Shown: positions 1 to 8,889, counted from the first letter of the stretch. The stretch is 45,100 bases of DNA from Treponema sp. (GCA_031283105.1 JAITCL010000053.1:1-45100); one strand, 5' to 3'. Notes: generated from the sequence alone by a model not told the origin. Made by a program: numbers and translations.

Positions 1-407
1 CTGAATGTCTGAAAATCGGTAAGGATGACAATCGGCGTTTTTCCGTGGGAAGAAAATGCGTAGCGTTTGGCCTGGAAAACCGGGATGTTTCCTTTTAAGT
101 CTACATGGGGAGCTTTGGCTTCCACGAAGAATTTTTCGTGGTATTTAGCGCCTTCCTTGACTCGGAAAGCGTAGTCGGGCTTTTTAGTCGCAGAGTTGTC
201 CCGCTGCTTGAATTCCCTGTGGACATCAAGGAATTTTGTGGCTATACCAGTCTGGTTAAGCTCCCATCCCAACGCAGTAAAGAAGGGGTCAATAAACCGG
301 TTGAGAGTTTCTGTTTCCTGAAAACTTTTTGACATATATTCACGTTCATTTTTTTCAAAGTCTTCAATGAGTTTTTGAACAGTTTCTTTCCCAGTTTGTT
401 TTGTCAT
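1..407 (-). CDS. Type IIG restriction-modification enzyme, N-terminal part (runs off left edge)
   Basis: Only the first 135 residues are present. They match the nuclease N-terminus of fused restriction-methylase (type IIG, Eco57I-like) or HsdR_N-type proteins: a helical stretch with RFIDPFFTALGWEL, then a PD-(D/E)XK nuclease core with PDYAF near residue 77 and the FVEAK triad strand near residue 95. Family knowledge predicts an N6-adenine methylase core and a TaqI-like C-terminal specificity domain beyond the window, so one polypeptide would cut and methylate DNA. It lies 81 bp downstream of the DUF1016 nuclease on the same strand. The ATG at 405-407 has no Shine-Dalgarno, but a strong promoter lies just upstream. 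The local A+T richness suggests transfer. The specificity domains at 41372-43022 belong to the same enzyme class. Confidence 0.75.
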   Translation of the reverse strand, partial: MTKQTGKETVQKLIEDFEKNEREYMSKSFQETETLNRFIDPFFTALGWELNQTGIATKFLDVHREFKQRDNSATKKPDYAFRVKEGAKYHEKFFVEAKAPHVDLKGNIPVFQAKRYAFSSHGKTPIVILTDFQTF

Positions 408-418
408 ATTATGGAAGT

Positions 419-446
419 AGTATAAAAGAGATTGGCTTTTTGTCAA
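419..446 (-). promoter_or_regulatory. Promoter of the type IIG gene, near-leaderless
   Basis: On the minus strand, -35 TTGACA (441-446) and -10 TATACT (419-424) are separated by 16 bp. Only 11 nt separate the -10 from the ATG at 407, and no Shine-Dalgarno lies between, so the mRNA leader would be about 3-6 nt. The gene therefore seems to have its own start point separate from the DUF1016 gene upstream. Confidence 0.55.
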
Positions 447-488
447 TGAATATACAGGATATTGCACTCATAGTTGCTTTTCTTCCAT

Positions 489-1589
489 TCAATCATCTTT
501 TGAATCGTAAAAATAATCAAGTTGTTTCAGAACTTTGCTTTTTGGAAGTGATTTTCTACGCTCAAGACGCTCCTGTGCTTCGATTAATATCTCTTTAATT
601 TTTTTCTCAAATTCAGCTTTTGGAGGCAAATTAGTCCAGTATTCAGCGACAGCAATGCCGGATTTATCCAATTCCAACAATTCTATCTGATTTCGGCTTG
701 CTTTTGTACAAAGAATTATTCCTATTGGTTCATTTTCGTCATCCTGCCGTTCATATTTATTGAGCCATTTTAGATAAAATTCCATCTGCCCTTTATACTG
801 AGGCACGAATTTTCCAATTTTCAATTCTATGGCTACAAGCCTTTTTAATATGCGGTGATAAAACAACAGATCAAGTGTAAAATCATCATCGTCCATTGTC
901 ATGCGTTTTTGCCTCTCGATGAATGTAAAACCATGACCAAATTCCAAAATGAAAGCTTCAAGTTCTGTTAATATTGCTTTTTCGAGATCGGCTTCAAGAA
1001 AATTCTCTTTTAATCCCAGAGTATCAAGAATATACGGGTCTTTAAATATATTGAATGGCACTTTTGAAGTTTCCCTTAATTGTGAATTGGCGATTTTCCG
1101 CCGTTCATAGGCTTTTCGGGAAATTTGATTACGTAATTCTCGAACGCCCAAATGCCTTGCTGTAGCGTCTTTTGCGTAATACATTCTTGCTTTTTCTGTT
1201 TCTATTCTGATAAGCTCGCAAAAATGTGACCATGTCAATTGTGCCGCAAGTTGCGACACAATCTTTATTTCAGAGAATACTTTAGCAAATTGACACATTC
1301 TATATAAGTTTTCAGTTTCAAAACTCTTACCGTATTTTTCAGCCAATTTTCTCGACAGTGTCGAGAAAATTCGCTTCCCATAAGCGGCGCGTTCACCGCC
1401 AAGTAAGACTGAGCTGATATAACGTCCTACTTCCCAAAACATCAATGCGGCTTCTTGATTAGCCTTTGAATATGCTCGATACTTCCGCTTTTCAATTATT
1501 TTGGAAACATGGGTAAAAAGCGAGTTTTCATTAATTTGCGTGTTATTCAGTGCGGAAACTTTCTTTTTTTTACTCATTTTTGCCGCCAT
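489..1589 (-). CDS. DUF1016 (YhcG-type) PDDEXK nuclease family protein
   Basis: A 366-residue protein with the two-part DUF1016 architecture: an N-terminal helical DUF1016_N region (residues about 25-185, with ALMFWEVGRYI and the SWSHF-like LTWSHFCELI) and a C-terminal YhcG nuclease-like region (about 190-340). A PD-(D/E)XK core is visible as DFTLDLLFYHR followed by LVAIELKIGKF, where D and the ELK strand would bind metal. Members often sit beside restriction systems or toxin loci; the exact substrate is not established. Here it is directly upstream of the type IIG gene on the same strand, which fits a defence pair. The ATG at 1589 has an AGGGAGAT ribosome site. Family assignment is solid; function is inferred. 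Confidence 0.85.
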   Translation of the reverse strand: MAAKMSKKKKVSALNNTQINENSLFTHVSKIIEKRKYRAYSKANQEAALMFWEVGRYISSVLLGGERAAYGKRIFSTLSRKLAEKYGKSFETENLYRMCQFAKVFSEIKIVSQLAAQLTWSHFCELIRIETEKARMYYAKDATARHLGVRELRNQISRKAYERRKIANSQLRETSKVPFNIFKDPYILDTLGLKENFLEADLEKAILTELEAFILEFGHGFTFIERQKRMTMDDDDFTLDLLFYHRILKRLVAIELKIGKFVPQYKGQMEFYLKWLNKYERQDDENEPIGIILCTKASRNQIELLELDKSGIAVAEYWTNLPPKAEFEKKIKEILIEAQERLERRKSLPKSKVLKQLDYFYDSKDD

Positions 1590-1612
1590 TTATCTCCCTG
1601 CGGTACTTTTAT

Positions 1613-2878
1613 TCATCCCCGCACCTGCCCAGAGCCACTGATTAAATACTTAATCGTGGTAAGAGCCTCCAGCCCCATCGGGCCGCGGGCATGAAATTTT
1701 TGGGTGCTGATTCCCAGTTCCGCGCCAAAGCCGAATTCGCCGCCGTCGGTAAAACGGGTGGAGGCGTTAACGTAAACACAGGCGGCGTCAACCCCCGCGC
1801 GAAACTGTTCCGCCGATTGCAAATCATGGGTAAGGATCGCCTCCGAATGTTTGGTGCCGTAGCGGTTAATATGGGCGATAGCCTCGCCGCAGGAATCAAC
1901 GGTTTTGACGGCGAGAATAAAGTCAAGGAATTCGGTTGCCCAATCTTCATCGATTGCGTCTTTGAGCGTTATCCCGCAGTCCGCCGCCGCCCCAACAGCC
2001 GCCTTTGATTCAGCGTCGCAGCGGAGTTCCGCTTTATCGGCAAGACGGACTGCCAGCGGGGGCATTAAGGCGGCAAGAGCGTCCCGATGCACCAGCAGGG
2101 TTTCCACGGCGTTACAGGCTCCGGGCTTTTGCAGCTTGGCGTTGGCTATTATTTCCACGGCGTTGCCTATGTCGGCGCTGGGTTCCACATAAATGTGGCA
2201 GTTGCCTTCGCCGGTTTCGATGACCGGAATACGGGCATTGTGCACCACCCGCTGAATAAGGTCTTTGCCGCCGCGGGGCAAAACTACGTCAATCCAGCCC
2301 CGCGCCTGCAGAATAACATCGACTTCATCGCGGCTGCCGGATACGGCCAACTCCACCGCACCGGCAATACCGCCGCCGGTTTCCAGCCCCGACTTAATGG
2401 CAGCGACCAGGGCTTTATTCGATTCCAGCGCCGAAGAAGACCCCCGCAGCAGTATGGAACAGCCGGCTTTATACGCCAGGGCGGCGCAATCCGCGGTAAC
2501 ATTGGGGCGTGATTCGTAAATAATCGCCGCCACGCCCAAAGGTACGGAAATTTGTTCTACCAACAGGCCGTTGGGCAGAGTCCAACCCGCCCGCAGTTTA
2601 CCAATAGGGTCTTCCTGCCGGATTACCGTCTCGATTCCTTCAATAATGCCGTCTATTCGCTGGTTATTAAGCAATAAACGGTCAATAAGGCTCTCTTTCA
2701 TGCCGCCGGAACGGGCTTTTTCCACATCACGGGCATTGGCGGCGAGTATGGCAGCCCGATCCCGGTCAATGGCGGCGGCGGCGGCGGCCAAGGCCTTGTT
2801 TTTTGCCGCGGCGTTTTCCATGGCCAGCCGGGCTTGCGCCTGTTTCAATGAAACAAAAAGGTCTGATAATGTATCCAT
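1613..2878 (-). CDS. proA: Gamma-glutamyl phosphate reductase (proline biosynthesis)
   Basis: A 421-residue protein of the usual ProA length. It reduces gamma-glutamyl phosphate to glutamate-5-semialdehyde with NADPH, the second step of proline synthesis in the cytoplasm. Recognisable blocks are PLGVAAIIYESRPNVT near residue 113, LPRGGKDLI near 200, the catalytic cysteine context KPGACNAVETLL near 250, and the C-terminal FTDGGEFGFGAELGIST and ARGPMGLEALTT. No proB is next to it. The ATG at 2878 sits 7 nt downstream of a -10-like TATACT with no Shine-Dalgarno, so it may be translated from a leaderless mRNA. The acquired restriction block starts 23 bp past its stop. Confidence 0.95.
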   Translation of the reverse strand: MDTLSDLFVSLKQAQARLAMENAAAKNKALAAAAAAIDRDRAAILAANARDVEKARSGGMKESLIDRLLLNNQRIDGIIEGIETVIRQEDPIGKLRAGWTLPNGLLVEQISVPLGVAAIIYESRPNVTADCAALAYKAGCSILLRGSSSALESNKALVAAIKSGLETGGGIAGAVELAVSGSRDEVDVILQARGWIDVVLPRGGKDLIQRVVHNARIPVIETGEGNCHIYVEPSADIGNAVEIIANAKLQKPGACNAVETLLVHRDALAALMPPLAVRLADKAELRCDAESKAAVGAAADCGITLKDAIDEDWATEFLDFILAVKTVDSCGEAIAHINRYGTKHSEAILTHDLQSAEQFRAGVDAACVYVNASTRFTDGGEFGFGAELGISTQKFHARGPMGLEALTTIKYLISGSGQVRG

Positions 2879-2885
2879 AAAAAAA

Positions 2886-2937
2886 AGTATACCAGAAGGG
2901 GAAACCCCTTTACAATATTTTGATTTTGTGCTATACT
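2886..2937. promoter_or_regulatory. Back-to-back promoters for proA (minus) and chvE (plus)
   Basis: For chvE, plus-strand TTTACA (2909-2914) and TATACT (2932-2937) are 17 bp apart. For proA, minus-strand TATACT (2886-2891) lies 17 bp from the same hexamer read the other way (TGTAAA, weak), so the two promoters appear to share their -35 segment. A perfect AAGGGG-AAA-CCCCTT hairpin (2897-2911) lies inside the proA spacer and could bind a regulator. The chvE promoter is the stronger match. Confidence 0.5.
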
Positions 2938-2967
2938 AGTGAAAATTCTATCTCACGGAGGAAAATC

Positions 2968-4104
2968 GTGAAAAAACTTACAGTAGTTCTTTTGGCACTG
3001 CTCGTGGCCGGTTCCGCTTTTGCAGGGCCTAAGGCTGATGGTGGCAGTGGCGGCGGCGGTGGTAAAACCTTAATTGGTATTGCCATGCCCGAAACCCACG
3101 TACAACGCTGGGTAAAAGACGGCGCTTCCCTCAAAGCGGAAGCCATTAAACGCGGCTATGATGCGGCAGACCAGTATGGCAACGCCGATCAGGCTCAGCA
3201 GAATCAGCAGATTCAGAGCTTCCTGACTCAGGGAGCCAAAGCGCTGGTAGTCGGCTGTATCAATGACGGTGTTGGTTCGGTAATTGCCGAAGCCAACAAG
3301 GACAAGGTAGTGGTTGTAGCCTATGACCGGATTATTCCTAATTCGGCGGATTATGATTACTTCATTACCTTCAACAATTACAAGGTCGGCGTACTCCAGG
3401 CGACCAGCATTGTTGACGGGCTGAATCTGAATGCGGCCACCACTGCGGCGCCCAAACAAATCACCCTGTTTGCCGGTTCCCCGACAGACGGCAACGCCTT
3501 CTTCTTCTTTGACGGCGCCATGAGCGTTCTTAACCCCTTCATTGACAAGGGCGTACTGAAAGTCGTGGGCCCCTATCCCAAGACTTCCGCTGACAGGGCT
3601 AACTTCCAGAGAATTGCCACCGAAAACTGGCAGGCTCCCATTGCGAAAACCCGCATGGAAAACCTGTTGAACGCCGATGCCCGCAATGTTACTTTGGATG
3701 CGATACTGGCCCCCAATGACACACTGGCGCGCGCCATTCTCGAAGCCTGCAAAGCCGATGCCAAATACCGGACCAAACTGCCGGTAATTTCCGGTCAGGA
3801 TGCGGAATTCGATTCCGCCATGTCCATAAAGAACGGCGAACAGTACAGCACCATATTTAAGGACACCGCAAAATTGGCGGAAGCCGCTATTCTTCTGCTT
3901 GATCAGGTTCTCAAGGGTCAGACCGTTAATATCCCCGGCGCGGTTCTCGCTTCCGGCGATCTTGCCAAGATTGGCGATACCGGTAAAAAAACAGTGAAAA
4001 CCTACCTGCTGGATCCCATTCTGGTTACCAAAGCTAACCTCAATGTTCCGGTTGATGCCGGTTTCTATGATGATCCTGCTCAAGTTGCCCAGTTGAAGCA
4101 GTAG
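2968..4104 (+). CDS. chvE: Periplasmic sugar-binding protein of a ChvE/GguAB-type ABC transporter
   Basis: A 378-residue exported solute receptor. A Lys-Lys start and hydrophobic h-region end in a GSAFAG cleavage site, followed by a Gly/Ser-rich linker that may reflect tethering. The mature part follows ChvE closely: IGIAMPETHVQRW, VVVAYDRII, YFITFNNYKVGVLQATSI, FFFDGAMSVL, VISGQDAEF and GEQYSTIFKDT. ChvE-type receptors bind several aldose monosaccharides and deliver them to a GguA/GguB permease, and both genes follow directly. I chose the GTG at 2968 over an upstream ATG because GGAGGA (2957-2962) is spaced correctly and the signal peptide then begins properly. The exact sugar cannot be read from sequence. 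Confidence 0.9.
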   Translation: MKKLTVVLLALLVAGSAFAGPKADGGSGGGGGKTLIGIAMPETHVQRWVKDGASLKAEAIKRGYDAADQYGNADQAQQNQQIQSFLTQGAKALVVGCINDGVGSVIAEANKDKVVVVAYDRIIPNSADYDYFITFNNYKVGVLQATSIVDGLNLNAATTAAPKQITLFAGSPTDGNAFFFFDGAMSVLNPFIDKGVLKVVGPYPKTSADRANFQRIATENWQAPIAKTRMENLLNADARNVTLDAILAPNDTLARAILEACKADAKYRTKLPVISGQDAEFDSAMSIKNGEQYSTIFKDTAKLAEAAILLLDQVLKGQTVNIPGAVLASGDLAKIGDTGKKTVKTYLLDPILVTKANLNVPVDAGFYDDPAQVAQLKQ

Positions 4105-4127
4105 AGGGGGAAAAGGGACGAGGGGCT

Positions 4128-4163
4128 GGGGTTGTTGTTGGTTAGCTAACGAACAATAACCCC
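4128..4163 (+). promoter_or_regulatory. 36-bp intercistronic palindrome between chvE and gguA
   Basis: An almost perfect palindrome centred on GTTAGCTAAC (4141-4150), with two mismatched pairs in 18. RNA from it would form a strong hairpin just after the chvE stop and before gguA. Such hairpins in binding-protein operons commonly stabilise the upstream message or lower readthrough, giving more receptor than ATPase. No T-run follows, so it is not a classic terminator. gguA has no clear Shine-Dalgarno after it. Confidence 0.6.
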
Positions 4164-4184
4164 ACTCCCCACTCCCTAATCTTA

Positions 4185-5708
4185 ATGAGTGAATACATTC
4201 TTGAAATTGAAAATCTAACCAAAGAGTTCCCTGGAGTCAGGGCGCTTGAAAATGTCAGTGTAAAAATAAAGAAAGGGGAAATCCATTCCATCTGCGGGGA
4301 AAACGGCGCGGGAAAATCCACGCTGATGAGTTGCATTTCAGGCGTTTACCCCAAAGGCGATTACGAAGGCAAAGTTTTTTTCAAAGGGCGCGAAACCCAT
4401 TACCATAGCGTTAAAGACAGTGAAAAAGAGGGGCTTGCCATAATTCATCAGGAATTGGCCCTTAGTCCTTATCTGTCAATTTATGAAAATATTTTTCTGG
4501 GACACATGGAAACCAGTTTTGGCGTAATTAACTGGGATAAATATATAAAAGAATCAAAAAAATATCTGAATACCGTAGGGCTGCATGAGCCGCCCGAAAC
4601 CACGGTGAGCAAATTGGGAGTGGGAAAACAGCAACTGGTAGAAATTGCCCGCGCCCTTTCAAAAAAGACGGAGCTGTTAATACTTGACGAACCGACTTCA
4701 TCTTTGAATGACGATGAAAGCGAGAAGCTCCTCAACCTGATACTTGAATTTAAACGCCAGGGTATTACCTCGGTGATGATTTCCCATAAATTGAATGAAG
4801 TGCTTAAAGTTGCCGATACGGTGACAATTCTGCGGGACGGTAAATCCATCAGCACCTATGATGTAAAAGCGGACAACCTGACCGAAGAAAAAATCATCAA
4901 AGACATGGTAGGCCGCGATTTAACTCACCGTTTTCCTGAGCGAAGGTCATCGCCGGGTGAAACGGTCATGGAAGTTAAAAATTGGACGGTCTATCATCCT
5001 GATTATCATGATATAAAAGTGGTAGATGATGTTTCATTTTACCTGCGCAAAGGCGAGATTTTGGCGTTCTGCGGCCCGATGGGGGCCGGGCGTACCGAGC
5101 TGATGATGAGTATTTTCGGCAGGTCTTATGGCTTCCGCAGTGAAGGGGAATTGCGTATTAACGGAAAAACCAGCACGTTCAACAGCGCCCGCGCGGCAAT
5201 AAGTTCCGGGCTGGGTTATATTTCCGAAGACCGCAAAGGTCTGGGTTTGGTTCTAATTCAGGACGTTAAAACGAATATAGCCCACGCCAGTTTGGATAGG
5301 CTTTCCCGGTTTGGCATTATGAACAGCCAAAAGGAAATAAAAGAGGCGGAGCGCTACCGGAAAGAGCTTAATATCAGAATGCCCTCGGTGAACCAGATTG
5401 TGCGCAACCTGTCCGGCGGCAACCAGCAGAAGGTAGTGGTAAGCAAGAGCCTGTTGGCAGACCAGGATATTTTTATTGTTGACTAGCCGACGAGAGGTAT
5501 TGACGTTGGCGCTAAAACGGAACTTTATGGGATACTGAACAATATGATAGCCGCCGGAAAAAGTGTGATTATGGTCAGCTCCGAGCTTCCCGAAGCGCTG
5601 GGTATGGCGGATAGAATTTATGTTATGAATGAAGGTAAAATAAAAGGGGTGCTTAACAAGGAAGACGCAACCCAGGAAAAAATAATGCATCTGGCGCTGG
5701 TCGGATGA
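4185..5708 (+). pseudogene. gguA: Sugar ABC transporter ATPase GguA, interrupted by an amber codon at codon 434
   Basis: A double-NBD sugar-importer ATPase (RbsA/MglA/XylG class) that would be 507 residues. NBD1 is intact: Walker A GENGAGKST, signature LGVGKQQL, Walker B LLILDEPTS, switch ISH. NBD2 has GPMGAGRTE (Arg for Lys, usual in this class) and LSGGNQQKV. The Walker B strand then reads FIVD, followed by TAG at 5484-5486 where the catalytic Glu codon belongs. The frame resumes as [12 protein letters not shown] and runs to TGA at 5706-5708 with a normal C-terminus. One G-to-T change explains it. TAG is a real stop elsewhere in the window (chvE). The choices are a recent null mutation, a sequencing error or suppression. 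Confidence 0.85.
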
Positions 5709-5732
5709 GAAAAAAATAAATGGAGAAAATAT

Positions 5733-6935
5733 ATGGACAAAGCAATTATTCATACTTCTGACACTAAAACTCTGATAAAAAACAACATCAGAAACTACTC
5801 AATGTTTATCATGCTGGCGATAATCATGTTAATTTTCGCGCTGCCGTGGTTAACGAAAGGCACTAATTTTACACCTCGTAATTTTTACAATATTTTCTTT
5901 CAGAACAGTTATGTACTGATTTTGGCAATCGGTATGGTGCAGGTTATCATCGTGCAGGGAATTGACCTTTCGGTCGGCTCCGTCTGCGCTTTTGTCGGTG
6001 CGTTAAGCGCAATGATTTACAATACCGGCATCGGAATGCCGGTTACATTAATAGCTTCTCTGGCAATGGGAGCCGCTATTGGCGCTTTTCAGGGGTCTTG
6101 GGTGGCGTTCTTTAAGATACCCGCGTTTATTGTAACCCTTGCCGGAATGATGCTGTTCCGGGGTCTTACCTATATTGTCACCAAAGTTAATCCTATCAGC
6201 CTGAAAAATGAAGGCTATAAACTTTTATCTTACGGAACTTTGGACGAAATTTTGGGTACTAAAAAAATAGGTGCTTATTATCCAATGGCTATAGTCGCGG
6301 CTTTGCTGGTACTTGTTATTTTCTTTGTAGCCGAATTTCTTGGGCGCAAGAAAAAAATCGCCAATGAATTTGAAGTGTCTCCTTTATCGTTGTTTATAAC
6401 CAAACTGGTCATAATCGGCCTTCTGACTCTTGGTCTTGCAGACCGGTTTGCCCGTTACCGGGGTCTTCCCATTGTGGTTCTGGTACTTGGCGTTACTATT
6501 TTGACCTTTCATTTTATTTTGAATAATACCGTTCTGGGACGCTATATCTACGCGGTCGGCGGTAACCCCCGCTCGGCAAAACTTTCCGGTATCAATTCGG
6601 AGATGGTAATATTTATCGTCTTTTGTTTTATGGGCGGATTAACTGGTCTGGCCGCCGTGGTCTTTACCGGTTACATGAACAGCGCCCTTCCGCAGACAGG
6701 AAACCTTTTTGAACTGGACGCCATAGCCGCGTGTTACATCGGCGGCGTTTCCGCGGGCGGCGGTATTGGCTCGGTAATTGGGGTTGTTGTCGGCGGTCTG
6801 GTAATGTGTACGATAAACAACGGTATGATTTTGATGAACCTGGGCACCCACTACCAGTACGTGGTCAAGGCTTTAATCCTCCTGTTGGCGGTCTTCTACG
6901 ATGTCTACACCCGCAGAAAAGCCGGTTTGGGTTGA
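5733..6935 (+). CDS. gguB: Sugar ABC transporter permease (GguB type)
   Basis: A 400-residue polytopic inner-membrane protein of the BPD_transp_2 (RbsC/XylH/GguB) family. Features include the QNSYVLILAIGMVQVIIVQGIDLSVGS block near residue 60-85, the AFFKIPAFIVTLAGMM segment near 125, and the conserved YAVGGNPRSAKLSGI loop near residue 275 that contacts the ATPase. Ten or so hydrophobic helices are visible. It lies 24 bp after gguA with a weak TGGAG ribosome site and would form the channel for the ChvE ligand. It ends inside the start region of the radical SAM gene. If gguA is truly dead, this permease lacks its local ATPase. Confidence 0.9.
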   Translation: MDKAIIHTSDTKTLIKNNIRNYSMFIMLAIIMLIFALPWLTKGTNFTPRNFYNIFFQNSYVLILAIGMVQVIIVQGIDLSVGSVCAFVGALSAMIYNTGIGMPVTLIASLAMGAAIGAFQGSWVAFFKIPAFIVTLAGMMLFRGLTYIVTKVNPISLKNEGYKLLSYGTLDEILGTKKIGAYYPMAIVAALLVLVIFFVAEFLGRKKKIANEFEVSPLSLFITKLVIIGLLTLGLADRFARYRGLPIVVLVLGVTILTFHFILNNTVLGRYIYAVGGNPRSAKLSGINSEMVIFIVFCFMGGLTGLAAVVFTGYMNSALPQTGNLFELDAIAACYIGGVSAGGGIGSVIGVVVGGLVMCTINNGMILMNLGTHYQYVVKALILLLAVFYDVYTRRKAGLG

Positions 6936-8022
6936 TGTAAAAGCAATCTTGAAAATTTCACTTATTTCCTCAATAGGAGACCTTCCGCCCGAACTGGCGG
7001 CTTCGGTAAGCCTTGAAGAAAAAAACTACATTGCCGAAATACAGCGGCGCGGTTTGCTGCCTTTTGCCGTAACGCCGCATTTTGCGTCGCTGGCGCGTCC
7101 CGAACAAGACGACCCCATCAGGCGGCAATTTTTTCCCGACCCCCGCGAGGCTTTACCCGATCCTTGTGCGTTGAATGATCCGCTGGGCGAATACCGTTTT
7201 CGCGCCGCGCCCCGTCTGGTTCACCAGTACCGCGACCGGGCGCTGTTGCTTGCCGCGGGAACCTGCGCCGGATATTGCCGCCACTGTTTTCGGCGTGTGT
7301 GGCTTTCTTCGGTTTCCTCTAACGGTATGGAAGAACTACAGCCCGAACTGGCGTATTTGGCGGCGCACCCTGAAATCCGGGAAATTCTTCTTTCCGGGGG
7401 CGATCCCCTGACTTTGGATAATGCCGTTTTAAGCGATTTATTCCGCCGCTTGCGCGAAGCGCGGCCGGGCGTTTTGCTCCGTGTGTGTACCAGGGTTGCC
7501 ATAACGGAACCTTTGCGGCTGGACAGCGAAACTATTGCCCTGTTTGCCGCCTTTCGCCCTTTGCGGCTGGCGGTTCAGATTAACCACCCGCGGGAACTTT
7601 CCGCCCCAAGCCGCGCCGCCCTGGCCGCCTGTGTGAACGCCAGTATTCCCATACACGTACAAACCGTGCTGCTACGGGGCATTAACGATGATCCGGCGCT
7701 GCTTGCCCAACTGTTTCAGAATTGCCTTGACTTGGGATTATCGCCCTATTATTTGTTTCAGATGGATCTTGCGCCGGGAACCGCTCATTTCAGGGTTCCG
7801 CTCAAGCGGGGCATTGCCATTTACCGTGAATTGGGCGGCTTAATTTCCGGCCCGGGCCTGTCGGCTTATGCGGTAGACCTTCCCGGCGGCGGCGGCAAAA
7901 TTCGCCTGCACGAAAATGTTATTGCCGGGGAAAAAACCACCCCTGCCGGGAACGTGTATGTTCTGAAAGACAGTAACGGCGGAGAATGGTATTACCCTGC
8001 CGGAGACGAAATTTATTCTTGA
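6901..8022 (+). CDS. KamA-family radical SAM protein (lysine 2,3-aminomutase / EpmB-like)
   Basis: A 373-residue radical SAM enzyme. The cluster motif CAGYCRHC (C-x3-C-x2-C) followed by FRR at about residue 121 is diagnostic for the KamA/EpmB group. ILLSGGDPL near residue 161 is the GGDP-type SAM-contact motif. Near the C-terminus, VDLPGGGGKI and the lysine-rich tail resemble lysine 2,3-aminomutase PLP and substrate sites, while the length suits EpmB-type EF-P beta-lysylation enzymes. The reaction would convert L-lysine to beta-lysine, free or for EF-P modification; this cannot be settled here. The ATG at 6901 overlaps gguB by 35 bp and has no good Shine-Dalgarno, so the start may lie later. 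Confidence 0.85.
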   Translation: MSTPAEKPVWVDVKAILKISLISSIGDLPPELAASVSLEEKNYIAEIQRRGLLPFAVTPHFASLARPEQDDPIRRQFFPDPREALPDPCALNDPLGEYRFRAAPRLVHQYRDRALLLAAGTCAGYCRHCFRRVWLSSVSSNGMEELQPELAYLAAHPEIREILLSGGDPLTLDNAVLSDLFRRLREARPGVLLRVCTRVAITEPLRLDSETIALFAAFRPLRLAVQINHPRELSAPSRAALAACVNASIPIHVQTVLLRGINDDPALLAQLFQNCLDLGLSPYYLFQMDLAPGTAHFRVPLKRGIAIYRELGGLISGPGLSAYAVDLPGGGGKIRLHENVIAGEKTTPAGNVYVLKDSNGGEWYYPAGDEIYS

Positions 8023-8034
8023 AGAAATATGCCG

Positions 8035-8889
8035 TTATTGTTTCGGCACAAACCGGTAGCCTGTTCCGTCAGCCTCTACCGCGCCAACGGCGGGATAAAC
8101 AATGTGCATACCTGCTACCGGAACTTTGTTTTTTGCCGCATAGTCCATAATTTGCCGTCGTGAAGCGGCGGCGGCTTTTGGGTCAACATCGTACGTTGCG
8201 GAAATATCCGGCGCGGGAAACTGGACAAGCGCTACGTGCAAAAAGTCACCGGCAATAAGCAATTTTTCCTTGCCGTCTTCTATCAAATAAGCAGTATGGC
8301 CGGGAGTATGCCCATACGTGGCAATGGGGGTAATCCCCGCAAGAAGCTCTTTGAGTTTTGAGCCAAATGCGCCGGGTTCAAACGTTACCACCCGCGAACC
8401 ATAGGGAGCCAACGCCGCTACTGCCCCGGCGTTCACCTGGGTTTTGGTAAAAAAATCCCGCTCTTTGGAGGACAGGTAAATCTTCGCTTTGGAGAAAAGG
8501 GCCTTGCCGTCTTTCTGGAGGCCGCCGGTATGATCCCCATGCAAATGGGTAAGCAGTACCGCGTCAATTTTATCCGGTTCTACTCCCAGTTTTTTCATTT
8601 TTTCAAAAACCGCCCCGCCGAAACCGGTATCCACCAAAATAGTGTGTTTGGGCGTTTTAATCAGGAAAGTATTGGTCGAGTGCATAAAGCCGCTTTCGGG
8701 AATATACTTCTTCAAAAAGGCTTCGTCCACGCCAATAAGTATCCCGGTATTCCCCTCACGCTGGGTTTCAACCAGCATGAACACTTCAATTTTTCCCACT
8801 TTACAGGAAAAAATCCCGTCAGTTTCCGCGGCAAAACCTCCGGCGGCTATCATGCCGAAAAACAGGCCCAACATCATTTCTTTTTTCAT
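8035..8889 (-). CDS. Exported metallo-beta-lactamase-fold hydrolase
   Basis: A 284-residue protein with a signal peptide (MKKEMMLGLFFGMIAAGGFA-AE) and an MBL-fold domain. Metal ligands are in LLTHLHGDHTGG near residue 112, the histidine of TYGHTPGHT near 190, the aspartate of LIAGDFLH near 210, and a late histidine in VAGMHIVYP. The overall form resembles quorum-quenching or AidC-like secreted MBL hydrolases, but the substrate is unknown. I chose the ATG at 8889, preceded by AAGGAGAT, over upstream in-frame ATGs because it starts a proper signal peptide. It converges on the radical SAM gene with only 12 bp between the stops. Confidence 0.85.
   Translation of the reverse strand: MKKEMMLGLFFGMIAAGGFAAETDGIFSCKVGKIEVFMLVETQREGNTGILIGVDEAFLKKYIPESGFMHSTNTFLIKTPKHTILVDTGFGGAVFEKMKKLGVEPDKIDAVLLTHLHGDHTGGLQKDGKALFSKAKIYLSSKERDFFTKTQVNAGAVAALAPYGSRVVTFEPGAFGSKLKELLAGITPIATYGHTPGHTAYLIEDGKEKLLIAGDFLHVALVQFPAPDISATYDVDPKAAAASRRQIMDYAAKNKVPVAGMHIVYPAVGAVEADGTGYRFVPKQ

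Noticed and set aside
2920-2967. N-terminal extension of the sugar-binding protein from an upstream ATG
   Set aside because: It lies within the promoter and lacks a ribosome site; the GTG at 2968 with GGAGGA gives a normal signal peptide.
3070-4083. 337-residue open frame antisense to chvE
   Set aside because: It is a shadow of codon bias in chvE; the plus-strand gene is unmistakable.
5487-5708. Separate small ABC gene downstream of the amber codon
   Set aside because: It has no ribosome site or start near the beginning and continues the GguA family sequence exactly; it is the C-terminal end of the same gene.
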